In this document: positions 42,201 to 53,990 of the stretch, in pieces
Layout of the letters: every line of letters starts with the position of its first letter
Numbering within the stretch: position 1 is the stretch's first letter
NCBI GenBank assembly: GCA_020310875.1
Contig: CM035412.1
Location: forward strand, 129,621,433-129,685,432
DNA: 64,000 nt
Direction of reading: 5' to 3'
Origin: Ceratopteris richardii
Taxonomy: Eukaryota; Streptophyta; Polypodiopsida; Polypodiales; Pteridaceae
Program-made: the position numbers and the translations under genes
Notes under the pieces: model-generated
Database searches by the model: none
Told to the model about the DNA's origin: nothing
What the model saw: the letters and a program-made list of their open reading frames with translations, nothing else

Positions 42201-45200
42201 AGTGATTTATACAAGGGTCGGTAGAGTAAAAGAAAACAAAAATAAAATGAAAATGTGTGTCATTTGATGTATACTTATTTGTATACTAATGTTTTCTTTT
42301 ATGTTTTTAATGTGTAGATCAAAGAGCTGGATTGAAGAGAAGTTTGAAGATTTGAATATTAGGCAAAAAAGTTTTTGATGACACTTTGTTGTGTCAACCT
42401 ATGACCCAAAGTACTATGATAATAAATCTATTTTGGGCAAACAAAAATGTAGAGACCAATTTAGTAGAAAACCTCAATATTATCCACCACTTGATTGGTC
42501 CATCTTATTACCTCCAAAAGTTCCTTTAGTTAGCATCTTGAGCCCACTCCTTCTAAGGATGAAGCAAAATCAACCTCTGTAACTCAAGTAAATGTAATCT
42601 TTGTATTCTAAATTTAATGATTCGCAATGGTTTTGGGCTTTACTCGTTAAGTCTATGCATATTAAGTGATTTTATTTGTCATTCCTTTCCTTGTCACTAA
42701 AATACCTAGACTCATAGCACCCTCCATGCAAAATGCCATAGGAACACTCCAGACAACTAGAACTAATCCACCGAGCTCAGACCTTCCTTTCCACATGCAA
42801 ACACGATGTGAAGCATGTTTAATTAGCATATTGCTTTGTGAGCATCTTGTTTATGTAACACAAGGCAGAGCACACACACACACAATTAGAACTGATCCAT
42901 CCATCTAGAACCTTCCTTTCCATGCATGAATGTTATATGAAAGTGACAGGATGTGTTTAGCTGAGGTTTTAAGATTCCAATTGATTTGAGAGTATTCATG
43001 ACTGATGATTGTGCTTTGTTGTCTGTAGGTGATTCAAGTTTTCATGAGAGAAAATCAATGAAACATCAACTTCCTGTGTTGTTGAAGCTCAACTTGATGT
43101 ATCCCTTGCTTGTTGAGGGATTATCCTTAGGGATCTGAGTGCCTTCATGGGGGATTTGTGCAAGAGGAAAATCCTTTGTACTCCACCCATACCATTGATT
43201 GAAGTTTACACAGATAGTGATGCACTCTTAGATTTCTTTGTACTTAGGGCTTTGAAATATTTAATGTAAAGATCTTGCACCTACACTTACTTATCAAGCC
43301 ATTTTCTTGAGCTAAGGTATTTGTTAAGCCCAAATTCTTTTTATTTGGCACCATAAAGGTCACCCGCTAGAAAAAAGTATTGTTTTGACTGTACGCTTGA
43401 TCATTTTATATGCATTAGCCTTATTTGATTGTATGATTTTCAATCTTTATGGTAAACTACATATAAAAAGAACTTTTAAAGAAAATCAACAGAGATCTAA
43501 AAGGTTATAAAAAGAACTTACTTGCATTTAATCCCCTAGTCCATCTTAGGATTAAAATTAAAAATAAAAAGAAGAATTTAATTAGAGTTCCACTAACCAA
43601 CAACGTTAACGAATTGCTTGAAATCTAATAATGATCTTGAAAGCTTCATATTGCAACTTGTAACACACACAATAGTTAGCTATACATAAAATGTATGACC
43701 TTTTTAAGAGCTTTATAGTTGAAAATAGGGGATGAGGGTAGTGTAAGAAATTTTAAGATAAAAGGGGAGATTACGGGTCTAAATGTGAACAAATATTTAG
43801 ATTCTTTTGAAGATCAGGACCAAATCCATGGGCTCCTTGAAGATTTTCTAATCCTATATTTTCAGTGAGTTGTCCCTTAACCTCTTTTGGACGAGATCCA
43901 AGCACATGCAAGCTCATATGGGATGCATTTAGAAAGGAAGTGCATAAGGTGTTCTACTTGCATGATCTCAATCAGCACAACCATGATGAATTGCCCAACA
44001 TTTCCATAACCCATTTCGATAGCGGATTCATGTGAAGGTATGCTCAATTGAGAAAGATTAATAGAGGTAATTAATTTTTTCAAGATCTTAAGTCGTGATG
44101 TAGTACATAGAGAGATGTTTAGAGGAGCTAGGAAACATTCTAGATTTACTCAGAATTGGTAGAAAATGAGAAGAATTGTAGAGGTTGTTGCACACATGAA
44201 GCAACGGCAATCAATCCTCTATGAAATAAAGAGAAACCGCTCCTACACTACTATTGAACAACATCCTACCAAGCTATGGAGGAAGAAAAAAAAATAATTT
44301 ACAAATGGTGCTCTATGAGCATGAAGACTCCACAAGGAGAGTGTGGACACTCTTAGAAATAAGCTAGATTAAAGAAGCTTGTATGGAGTGAAGTGAGGCT
44401 TTCCTGATATGGATTGAAGAGCAAAATACATAGTATGTGGGATACACGGAGTGGCATGAGAATGATTCTAAGCTTGCTTGGACAAAAGGGTGGAGCATGG
44501 ATATCTCATCACCACTCATCCATGTGATGACCCCTTTAAAAATGTGAGGAACTAGTGACATATGGCATCAAGTAGTCCATTGAGGGTTTACGTCAAGACA
44601 TATGGGATCCTAAGATGTAATATGCAAATATGGGATCCAAGTGTGGGACATATGACATCCTTAGGGATCTCCTTGTTTTTCTTGTCCTTTGTTTTTGCCT
44701 TTGGTTGATTGTAGCCTTTGCGATTCTTTGATCCTTTGGGACCTTGTTTGTTCAAGTTTTTTATGTATCATTATCTTGATCTTACGAGAATGCATTGAGC
44801 AAAGCCTTGTAGATCTTGTCCCTTCTTCTCTATAGTGACATCTCCTTAACTTGAGCTTAGACTTCTAGTGGGCTTTGTGTGTTATATTATTGAAAGTGCA
44901 TATGTGGAGATGTGCTCTTTGTGAAATACATAATGTGAGAGAGAACGTGTTTTTTATGTTCATATGGAGCATACATTGTGCACATACGAAAGGCTCTACC
45001 TTCATTGATGAAGATGGTATCTAATCGCTTTAGAAGAGAGCCATATGTGAGACAAAAAGAAATGAACTGTGAATATTCAATTATTTGATACCTCCAATTG
45101 AGCCCACATTAGATTACCTAACCAACATAGCTGAATTAGGCAACAAACTGATACTTTTTGCATTATCTAAATATGAAGATTGAGCTCTCTTCGACCCATT

Positions 45201-45489
45201 TCATGCCTCTTATGCTACATAATTTACCACCTGACATTCGCAAAAATCGTCAAAGAGGGAAGTGTTCAATTGCACAAAACTTAAACATTTCATCAGTGAT
45301 GCATCACATCATCAATTGTGTTAGAAAAATGAATCAATCTCCAATGCATACTTTGGTCTTTTCCCCTATCTTCTGATATTGTCAATCCCCCACTTGCTTC
45401 TAGCCTAGAATTTCTCTCTTCTTAGGTATTGAACAAGCCATTTCCATTTCAAAGGTGTGCCAAATTATTCTAATCACAGCACCATCTAT
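42201..45489. other. 3.3 kb without a supported gene
   Basis: AT-rich sequence. A 63-codon reading at 42391-42582 (PKYYDNKSILG, YPPLDWSILLPPK) has non-random-looking composition but no recognisable family and no ATG start. No LTR pairs, TIRs or RNA genes were found. Confidence 0.4.
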
Positions 45490-46070
45490 ACCGACAACTA
45501 GATCTTTTCAAGGGAAACAAATATCAGAGTTTGGTAGGTAGTCTGATCTATGCTACCTTGACAAGACCAGATCTATCATATGCAGTTGGTGTTTTATCAC
45601 AATTTATGCATCGTCCAAAGAAGACTCATTGGATTGCAACTCAAAGGGTACTCAGATATATCAAGGGAACTCTAAGTGAAGATGGTAGAAGGTCTACTCA
45701 TGGTTATCTCTGTTATATTGGAGATAAGTTAGTTTCTTGGTGCTCAAAGAAGCAACAAACAGTTGCTTTGTCATCCACAGAAGCTGAGTATAAAGGAATG
45801 GTAGAGGCTGCAAAAGAAGTGATATGGTTAAAGACCTTATTGAAGAGTTTTGGAACTGATCAGAGTACTCCAATTATTTTTGGAGACAATATGAGTTCAT
45901 TATATTTGGTAGCTAATCCTGTTTTTCATGCCAGGACTAAACATATAGAGATTCAGTATCATTTCTTGAGAGAAAAGGTACTTGATAAAGAGATTGAAGT
46001 ATTGTACACTCCAACAAAAGAGCAAGTTGCAGATATGTTGACAAAAAGCTTAGATGGACCTAAGCTATAG
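45490..46070 (+). pseudogene. Ty1/copia RNase H fragment (second copia family)
   Basis: 45531-46070 is open: SLIYATLTRPDLSYAV, HRPKKTHW, RYIKGTL, RRSTHGYLCYIGDKLVSW, the STEAEYKG block, NPVFHARTKHIEIQYHFLRE and a VADMLTKSL end. Between RYIKGTLS and EDGRRSTHGY about 35-40 residues usual for copia are missing, in frame, including the first acidic catalytic strand. The 5' part of the element is absent. A purine tract (GAGGGGGAGC) and an LTR start follow at 46136. Confidence 0.85.
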
Positions 46071-46135
46071 AAGTTCAAAGAGATGGGAGGAATAAAGAAG
46101 AATGGAATAATCACAATTAGTGATTGAGGGGGAGC

Positions 46136-46510
46136 TGTTGGAACAAAGCAATCCCAAATTGATGATTATGAAGAACTTGAAGCAAGTCAAGAATCAGAAT
46201 GAAGCAAAAGAAGTCATTTGAGGAAGTGAAGAGATCTCAAAATTATAGCATGTATACATATGTACATTATAGATGGAAATTCTTGTACTATGAGTGTAGA
46301 TGATCCTTAGGATGGTAAGAAGTAATGTAATAGACATGGGATGAGTCTAGAATCATATGTATATAAGTCAATGATGTAGAGAAATAAGTATGAGAGTCAT
46401 TAGAAGCCAAATGACCATGAGATAGATGTGTAGAGAGTTATTTTCAGAAGTTAGCATCGAGTCTTTCTCTGGTCTCTCTCAGCCTGATCATGTGGATCAG
46501 AAAATCTTTT
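46136..46510 (+). repeat. 3' LTR start of the copia fragment (end unresolved)
   Basis: It begins TGTTGGAACAAAG right after the polypurine tract GAGGGGGAGC (46126-46135). A TATATAAG TATA-like site lies near 46360. Without a second copy the end cannot be fixed; it could be near 46510 or further on. The sequence to 46970 shows no other feature. Confidence 0.6.
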
Positions 46511-46976
46511 GTACACATCTAATTTAGAAGCTAATGAATCTATGTTCAAAGTTTCATGGTTGTGTATGTAAAGTCTCCAAGTAGACCTCTCAGAGTAGCA
46601 CACTTTTTTGCATCAATGTTTTGCTTGGATCTCAGTGCACAGTGTAAAGTTTTTGATCAATGAGCATTTAAAATCTAAGTTAGAAGGTAAGGAAGCTATG
46701 TCTAAAAGCATTTAGCAAAACGGGACTTGTGCTGTGAGAAATCAACCTTAGAAGTTGACTATGTCAAAGTCGCTTGTTCAGGAAGACAATTTCTGACATA
46801 TCTTTGATCTTAAAGATCAAATCAAAGTTTTAATTATTCTTTTGAAGGACTAATGGTTGATATTATTGTGCAAAGGTAGTGTGGAGGTATGTATATCATT
46901 AGATTGAAGAAATCTGAAGATGTGTGTAGATATCAAAACCTAAGTGATCATGGCATTGAGGGACCTGGCAAGGTTT

Positions 46977-47715
46977 TCAATTAGGATATAATTGTTTTGG
47001 TGATGCCTTGATGATATGGATGGAAGATTTGAAAACAAAGATTGCTCCAATACCCCGTAATTTAAACACAAGATGAATGTATATACATGCCCAATATCCA
47101 TACCCATTTAGTTCCAATGGCCTTTTTACTTGGAGGAAAATGACATAAAGACCAAGTACCATTGTTCATTATAGCATCATATTTTGATTGCACAATAGCC
47201 ATCAATTTTTTTGAATTTTATGCTTAATCAAAAGAAATAGGCTCATTCTCATCAAAAAGACTAGAGACAATCAGTACATAGCAATTTGACGCAAAGGGAG
47301 GACTATACAATCCTGAATGAGTATGATATGACAAAAATGCATTTAATTTTCTATCTTTCAAAGTCTAGATCAGCCATTTAGGCATAGTTATTTCCTCTTC
47401 TATGTTTAGCATCTCATCATTAAGTGCATCATGTAAATTGGCATCAGAAATTGAATGATTTGCATCATCATTTGGAACATATAAAAGACGAGGAATTTCC
47501 TCACTAGGACCAACACTTGACTATCCACCTGTACAAAGAGGGAGCAAAGTGCCATACATAACATTTGAGTTAAATGATATCTCCTTCGTACATGAAAGTA
47601 GGGGATGACTTGCATCTTCCATAAAAACAACATCACCACTAACCAAGATGCATCTAATTTGTGGATGATATAGACAATAATCTTTGCTTTCAAAACTGTA
47701 TCAAACAAAAATACA
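46977..47715 (-). pseudogene. Ty1/copia fragment, same family as the copies at 1-5996
   Basis: Inverted sequence matching 1040-1640 of this window and 3735-4200 of the plus copy: integrase C-terminal YHPQ motif, a linker, the PKW-TL motif and the pre-RT segment DENEP, in broken frames. Example: 47100-47200 matches 1045-1150 with about 80% identity by eye. There are no LTRs. It is a third dispersed piece of this family. Confidence 0.75.
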
Positions 47716-48160
47716 GTTTGTATTACCTATGTGCCTAAACCATATTAATCATGATAATTATTTAACTTAAATCATAATATAAGTGAAATCCTATAAGTAT
47801 AAATATTAATGGAATTAAATAATAAACCTAACTATATATGTGTCAATTATAAGCATTAATTTATTTAATTATTAACTGATTTTGCTAATATAAGTTAGTG
47901 ACACTATAAAAACAAAATTTAATGTCTCATTTCTATATAATAGTTATTTTAAATAATATGTAATAGTTAATTTAATTAATATCTAAAGTATTTAATGTGT
48001 TATATATTAGCTAATATAGATAATTCATATTAATAATAAACAAAAATAATACTAGTGAAAGTTAGTACTAGTCTACTCTAAGTTTGTATGAGTTAGTTTA
48101 AGTATGCATGAGTTAGTGTTAGTTAAAAGCAACGCATGATCTAATTAAACTAAGAGTATG
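47716..48160. other. Very AT-rich sequence, no gene
   Basis: Runs of TTAATTAA-, TAATAATA- and AATATAAG-like sequence without coding potential. Repeated TAAGTATGCATGAGTTAG-like phrases occur near 48070-48120. It ends at GTATG (48156-48160), the left target duplication of the next element. Confidence 0.5.
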
Positions 48161-48856
48161 TGTCATGGAGACAAAGAAAACCATTTTAAACCTTAGATTC
48201 TATGTAAATTTCCTATATCTCATGCTTGGTTAAGATTTTGGAGAAACCAATGCTACTATTGTGTCCAAAATGTGCCAAAACACCAAGATCAACTGCCTAT
48301 TTACTGAATTCTAACACTCGGAGGTCTTGTTTCTAATTGGTGATGTCATCGATGACATCATCAAATCATAACCGCCCTTGAAAACCTATAAAAGGAGGGG
48401 TTGTCCACATTCATAATCAGTCTTGTGGATACTAGTCTTGCGAGCTCAAGGAGTCATGACCGCCAAATAAGTACTCTCCAAGTTTCAGTTCTAGTTCTTG
48501 TCTTGTTCCTTGTCCCAGTCCTGTCTAGTCTTGTATCCTGGACATCTATTCTTGCCCTCCTGTAATCTCGTAGTATGAAATCTCATCGAGTTCTTTCTTG
48601 TATCTAGTTCATCTCCCAGAAGGGAGTTCTTGTAATCCTGATATCTTGTTCCATACTTACGATCCCGGGTTGTGGGATGTCCTGTATCATCTTTAGTCCA
48701 GTTTTCCATACCTATCAGTCCCGAGTTGTTGGATGTATTGTATCAGTTACATATTCTTGTATCTTTTTCCCTACGTGGGTGTTCTTGTAATCATAAGTGT
48801 ATTTCTGAAATCTTGTCTAGTCTAGTCGAAGAGCACAATCTAGTGCTCCCCTAACA
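48161..48856 (+). repeat. 5' LTR of the gag-chromodomain element
   Basis: 696 bp, TGTCATGGAGAC...CTCCCCTAACA. Compared with the 3' LTR start TGATGTCATGG it lacks three bases near its beginning. It contains a TATA box and the palindrome described separately. The following TTTTGGCAAGAC is not a typical primer site. Confidence 0.8.
48341..48393 (+). promoter_or_regulatory. LTR promoter: 20-bp palindrome and TATA box
   Basis: TGATGTCATCGATGACATCA (48341-48360) is a perfect palindrome containing two TGATGTCA/TGACATCA half-elements, like plant bZIP binding sites. TATAAAA lies at 48387-48393, 26 bases further. The other LTR copies keep the TATA box but show mutated palindromes (near 49906 and 51054). 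Confidence 0.65.
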
Positions 48857-48891
48857 TTTTGGCAAGACTACCTTCATCAAGACCAGGTACC

Positions 48892-49719
48892 ATGGATTCC
48901 TTATGCAAGGAGATCCAATCTACCATAAAGGACATGATCGAACATGTCCAAGAGATGAAAAGATTGCTACGACAAGATCATCAATTAGTTTCAAGCTTTG
49001 CCTTGAATATCAAGATGTTGTTTCGTGGAACTAAATATCAAGAAGACTACATGGTTAATCAATTTCGAAGTGGCCTCAATCCTGAACTTAAATATCTCTT
49101 GCTATCCATGCCTCAAGCAAATACCTTGGAGGATGTTATCAATCCGGCAGTTCAATGTGAGAACCAATTATTCAAAGAAAGGCAAGTCCAAGAGCTAGAA
49201 GTGTTGAATAATCAAGACATTGGTCCTCAAGAATCTGAATCAAGAATTTTTGAAGCCCAAAAAGTAATTACAAATGATATGGAGAATACATGTTATGAAG
49301 CTATCAAGAAGGTAAAGGATAAGGAGGAGTTCATGTTCAATCAAGCAGGTGTGCTTACTCAATGCTCTCCATCAAAGATCTTGGAAAGACCACAACATTC
49401 TAGTAGAAGCTCAAAGGATCTATTGCATGAAGAACCCAATGAAGCTCAAGGGAGACCTAGTCCTTCACCACCTTTCAAGATTAAGGATCATGAAGAATTC
49501 GAGGTCGTGCATGTATTAGATTCAAGGATCTCTCGAGGAAGATTCGAATGCCTTATTCATTGGAAAACATATAAGACCAATGATCGTACTATGGAACTTA
49601 TAGAAAATCTTTTGAGAGCAAAAATTAAGGTTCCCGATCTCCATAGAAAGAATCCAATGAAACCCAAGCTAGAGAACATGGCCGATCCTCGTGGAACTCG
49701 TCACTTGAGGGGGAGGTGA
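48892..49719 (+). CDS. Gag fragment fused to chromodomain, 275 aa
   Basis: The ATG at 48892 is the first in frame with good context (ACCATGG). Residues about 40-110 are a gag C-terminal part (YMVNQFRSGLNPELKYLLLSMP, INPAVQCENQLFKERQ). Residues about 115-205 are a charged linker. Residues about 210-262 form a chromodomain (EVVHVLDSRISRGRFECLIH, then W-KTYKTND and ENLL), the module that chromoviral integrases carry at their C-terminus to bind modified histones. Protease to integrase core are gone, so gag and chromodomain are joined in one open frame with no stop. The usual W of the chromodomain's TWEP site reads as M (TMEL), so the aromatic cage may be incomplete. The TGA stop overlaps the first bases of the 3' LTR. 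Confidence 0.85.
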   Translation: MDSLCKEIQSTIKDMIEHVQEMKRLLRQDHQLVSSFALNIKMLFRGTKYQEDYMVNQFRSGLNPELKYLLLSMPQANTLEDVINPAVQCENQLFKERQVQELEVLNNQDIGPQESESRIFEAQKVITNDMENTCYEAIKKVKDKEEFMFNQAGVLTQCSPSKILERPQHSSRSSKDLLHEEPNEAQGRPSPSPPFKIKDHEEFEVVHVLDSRISRGRFECLIHWKTYKTNDRTMELIENLLRAKIKVPDLHRKNPMKPKLENMADPRGTRHLRGR

Positions 49720-50170
49720 TGTCATGGAGACAAAGAAAACCATTTTAAACCTTAGATTCTATGTCAATTTCCTATATCTCATGTTTGGTAAAGATTTTGG
49801 AGAAACTAATGCTACCATTGTGTCCGGAATGTGCCAAAACCCCAAGATCGACTGCCTATTTACTGAATTCTGACACCCAATTTGAAAGGTCTTGTTTCTA
49901 GTTGATGATGTCATTGATGATATCATCAAATTGTAACCGCCCTTGAAAACCTATAAAAGGAGGGGTTGGCCACATTCATAATCAGTCTTGGGAGCTCAAG
50001 GAGTCGTGACCGCCAAGTAAGTACTCTCCAAGTTTCAGTTCCAGTTCTTGTCTTATTCGTTGTTCTAGTCTTGTCTAGTCTAGTTCTTGGACATCCTGTC
50101 TTGTCCTATTGTAATCTCATAGTACGAGATCCTTTCTAGTTATTTCTCGTATCTAGTTCATATCCCTCCT
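49717..50170 (+). repeat. 3' LTR, first part (about 454 bp) before the inverted insert
   Basis: Starts TGATGTCATGG directly after a TTGAGGGGGAGG purine tract. It contains the TATA box at about 49951-49957. It breaks off after ATATCCCT, where inverted LTR sequence begins; CCCT-type microhomology is seen at the junction. Confidence 0.8.
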
Positions 50171-50996
50171 TTTATAGGTGTTCAAAGGCAGTTCTCCATG
50201 GCGGTTACGACTTGATGATGTCATCATGATGTCATCGACTAGAAACAGGACCTCCGGTTGTCAGAATTCAGCAAATAGATAGTCAATCTTGGGGTTTTGG
50301 CACGTTCCAGACGTAATGGAAGCATTAATTTCTCCAAAATCTTAACCAAACATGAGATATAGGTAAATCACGTGGAATCTAAGGTTTAAAATGGTTTTCT
50401 TTGTGTCCATGACATCACCTCCTCCTCAAGTGACGAGTTCCACGAGGAGCAGCCATGTTCTCTAGCTTGGGCTTCATTGGATTCTTTTTATGGAGATCTG
50501 GAACCTTTATTTTTGCTCTCAAAAGATTTTCTATAAGTTCCATAGTATGATCATTGGTCTCATATGCTTTCCAATGAATAAGGCATTCGAATCTTCCTCG
50601 AGAGATCCTTGAATCTAATACATGCACGACCTCGAATTCTTCATGATCCTTAATCTTGAAAGGTGGTGAAGGTTGGGTCTGCCTTGAGCTTCATTGGGTT
50701 CTTCATGCAATAGATCCTTTGAGCTTCTGCTAGAATGTTGTGGTCTTTCCAAGATCTTTGATGGAGAGCATTGAGTAAGCACACCTGCTTGATCGAACAT
50801 GAACTCCTCCTTATCCTTTACCTTCTTGATATCTTCATAACATGTATTCTCCATATCATTTGTAATTACTTTTTGGGCCTCAAAAATTCTTGATTTAGAT
50901 TCTTGAGGAATAATGTCTTGATTATTCAACACTTCTAGCTCTTGGACTTGGCTTTCTTTGAATAATTGATTCTCACATTGAACTGCCAGATTGATA
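50171..50996 (-). pseudogene. Inverted copy of the gag-chromodomain 3' half plus LTR start
   Basis: On the minus strand 50615-50932 matches the linker (NNQDIIPQESKSRIFEAQKV) and 50415-50627 the chromodomain (VLDSRISRGRFECLIHWKAY), followed by LTR sequence down to the TATA box. It differs from the upstream ORF by few substitutions and one frameshift near 50625. It lacks the gag start, so it makes no full product. Confidence 0.8.
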
Positions 50997-50997
50997 A

Positions 50998-51571
50998 CCC
51001 AAGATCGACTGCCTATTTATTGAATTCTAACACCCAGAGGTCTTGTTTCTAGTTGATGATGTGATCGATGACATCATCAAATTGTAACCGCCCTTAAAAA
51101 CCTATAAAAGGAGGGGTTGGCCACATTCATAATCAGTCTTGTGGATACCAATCTTGAGAGCTCAAGGATTCGTGACCGCCAAGTAAGTACTCTTCAAGTT
51201 TCAACTCCAGTTCTTGTCTTGTTCCTTGTTCTAGTCTTGTCTAGTCTAGTTCTTGGACATCCTGTCTTGTCCTATTGTAATCTTGTAGTACGAAATCCTT
51301 TCTAGTTATTTCTTGTATCTAGTTCATATCCCTGAAGGGAATTCTTGTAATCTTGATATCGTCTTTCATACTTACTATCCCGGGTTGTGGGATCTCGTGT
51401 ATCATCTCTAGTCTAGTTTTCCATACCTATCGGTCCCGGGTTGTGGGACGTCCGGTATTGGCTGCATCTTCTTGTATTATTTTCCCTATGTGGGTGTTCT
51501 TGTAATCATAAGTGTATTTCCAAAATCTTGTCTAGTCTAGTCGGAGAGCACAATCTAGTGCTCCCCTGATA
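50998..51571 (+). repeat. 3' LTR, second part, overlapping the first by 330 bp
   Basis: Begins CCCAAGATCGACTGCC (equivalent to 49841) and runs to the LTR end CTCCCCTGATA. The first 124 bases of the LTR are missing here. GTATG follows, matching the left flank of the element. Confidence 0.8.
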
Positions 51572-51657
51572 GTATGCATAGTACGTAGTTGTGTATCTAA
51601 AGTATAAATATATATGATTGATCACTTTTTTTGTTAATGGTCCTCTTGCAGGTACGG

Positions 51658-52166
<509 letters not shown>

Positions 52167-53400
52167 ATGCATGTTTATTTAAGTGTGAAGTGCATATGTG
52201 TGATGCATGTATGCCTGTATGTATGCATGCAGGCATGTATAGTTAATGTATGTATGAGTGAAATGTATGCATGTATAGTTAATGTATGAAGTGATGCATG
52301 TATGCATATGTATGCATGTGAAATGTGATGTGTATGCATGTGTCTGCATGTGAAATGAAATGCATGCACAGTTAATGTATGCATATGAAGTGATGCATGT
52401 ATGCATGTAAATTAGGAAGATGTGCATGTGTGCATGAGTGATGTATGCGTGTGCATGTATATTTTGGATGTGCATGTATATTATAGATGTGCATGTATGT
52501 AAGCGTTAAATGTATACATGAGTGTAAGAATGCATATGTATGTGTAATAATATATGTATGCACAAAAGCATTTGCATGAGGCATGTGAGAGTGCATGTGC
52601 ATATTAGAGTTAATGCATATGCATATGAATATGAGATATGCATGTGTGCATGAGTGAGGTATGCATGTGTGCATGAGTGAGATATGCATGTGTGCATGAG
52701 TGAGGTATGCATGTGTGCATGAGTGAGGTATGCATATGTGCATGTATGTTTTAGTGTGTGCATGTATGTTAGAGGCATATGCATGCATGAGTGATGAAGC
52801 ATGAGTTGCATGTGTATGCATGTGAAGTGTGATGCATTTATGCATGTATATGCATGTATGTTATATGTGTGTGCATGTGTCCATGAGAGAAATGTGTGCA
52901 TGTATGCATGAATGATAAGTAACATATGCATATATGTTAGAGGTATATGCATATATGTTAGAGATGTACGCATATATGTTAGAGATGTATGTATATATGT
53001 TAGGATGTGTGCATAAGTGATGTGTATATGTATGTTAGAAGTATGATATATTTGATGCATGTGTAATGTATGTATGCATGTGAAGTATTTTGCATGTGTA
53101 TGCATGAGAAGTATGATGCATGTGTATGCATGTGAAGTGCATGTATGCATGTGAAGTGCATGTATGCATATGAAGTGCATGTATGCATGTGAAGTGCATG
53201 TATGCATGTGAATGTATGCATGTGAATGTATATGATTGAAGCATGAGTGTATGCATATGATAGAATGCATGTGCATATGATAAAATCCACGTGCATATGA
53301 AAGAGTGTATGTGCATAAATGAAGTAGATAGGTGATATGAATAAGAGTATATGCATGTGTGAAGTATGTGCATATGACTATATGAAGTAGATGTGTGCAG
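52167..53400. repeat. TATGCATG-rich satellite with short minisatellites
   Basis: Degenerate ATGCATGTGTG sequence. Embedded tandem units include a 23-bp unit near GAGGTATGCATGTGTGCATG (52628-52740, about 5 copies), a 21-bp unit with CATATATGTTAGAG (52920-53005) and a 19-bp unit GCATGTATGCATGTGAAGT (53095-53215, about 6 copies). No gene is supported. Confidence 0.85.
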
Positions 53401-53946
53401 GAGTTAAATATATATGTTTACTTGTGCATAAAGGCATAATAGATATGAATGAGATTGCATTAGAAGTACATGTTAGTGTATGAGTATGCATGTTAAAGTT
53501 AATATTTGTATGAAAGCTTATGAAATAGATATATTTATATGAGAATGTATGTGTGTGTAGTTATATATGCATAAGAAAGTTAATTAACATGTGTTAGCAT
53601 AGGTTTAAATTATGTTAAATTTTGAATCTTAGATTTATAAATGAGTGTTTTATATTCATGAAAGCATACTTATGTTGGTGAATGGTCTACTCCTACAGAT
53701 CATTGTGAAGAAAACTTGAGGAGCTTTGAAGAGGATTTGATGAGATTTATGTGATAGAAGTTGCTTTTATGCCACTGATTCTAGTTCCATTATATGATAT
53801 TTTGAATTATTAAGCTTTTGTATAGGAATATCTTCTAAAAGTTGTATTAGGACTTTTTACAAGCATTTGTATAGGACTAGTTTTAGTTCTAAAGTTTTTA
53901 CCATTTCACTATACAATTTAATTAATTTCTTATATTGCACTTTCTT
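53401..53946. other. Upstream sequence of the interrupted 143-codon ORF; no gene seen
   Basis: AT-rich. TTTCTTATATTGCACTTTCTT precedes the ATG at 53947 and resembles the shorter pyrimidine-rich AGATTTACTTTTC before the paralogue's ATG. A possible acceptor CTACAG lies near 53690. No TATA box could be singled out. Confidence 0.4.
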
Positions 53947-53990
53947 ATGTCTGAAAATTTAGGATCTACAAGCAAGTCTGTTACTAAAAA

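Larger units (their letters stand above)
48161..51571 (+). mobile_element. Non-autonomous chromovirus-type element with inverted internal duplication
   Basis: 5' LTR 48161-48856, gag-chromodomain ORF 48892-49719, 3' LTR beginning at 49717 but interrupted from about 50171 to 50996 by an inverted copy of 49137-49963 (same length, about 826 bp). LTR sequence then resumes at 50998, repeating 330 bp already passed, and ends at 51571. GTATG flanks the whole composite (48156-48160 and 51572-51576), so it behaves as one insertion. No protease, RT or RNase H is present. Confidence 0.8.

Noticed and set aside
42391..42582. 63-codon reading PKYYDNKSILG as a gene
   Set aside because: It starts at GTG, has a stop just upstream, and shows no homologue I recognise or paralogue in the window.
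52179..53373. Histidine/cysteine-rich minus-strand frames (MHTCITHAHM type)
   Set aside because: Translation of the ATGCATG satellite in several overlapping frames.
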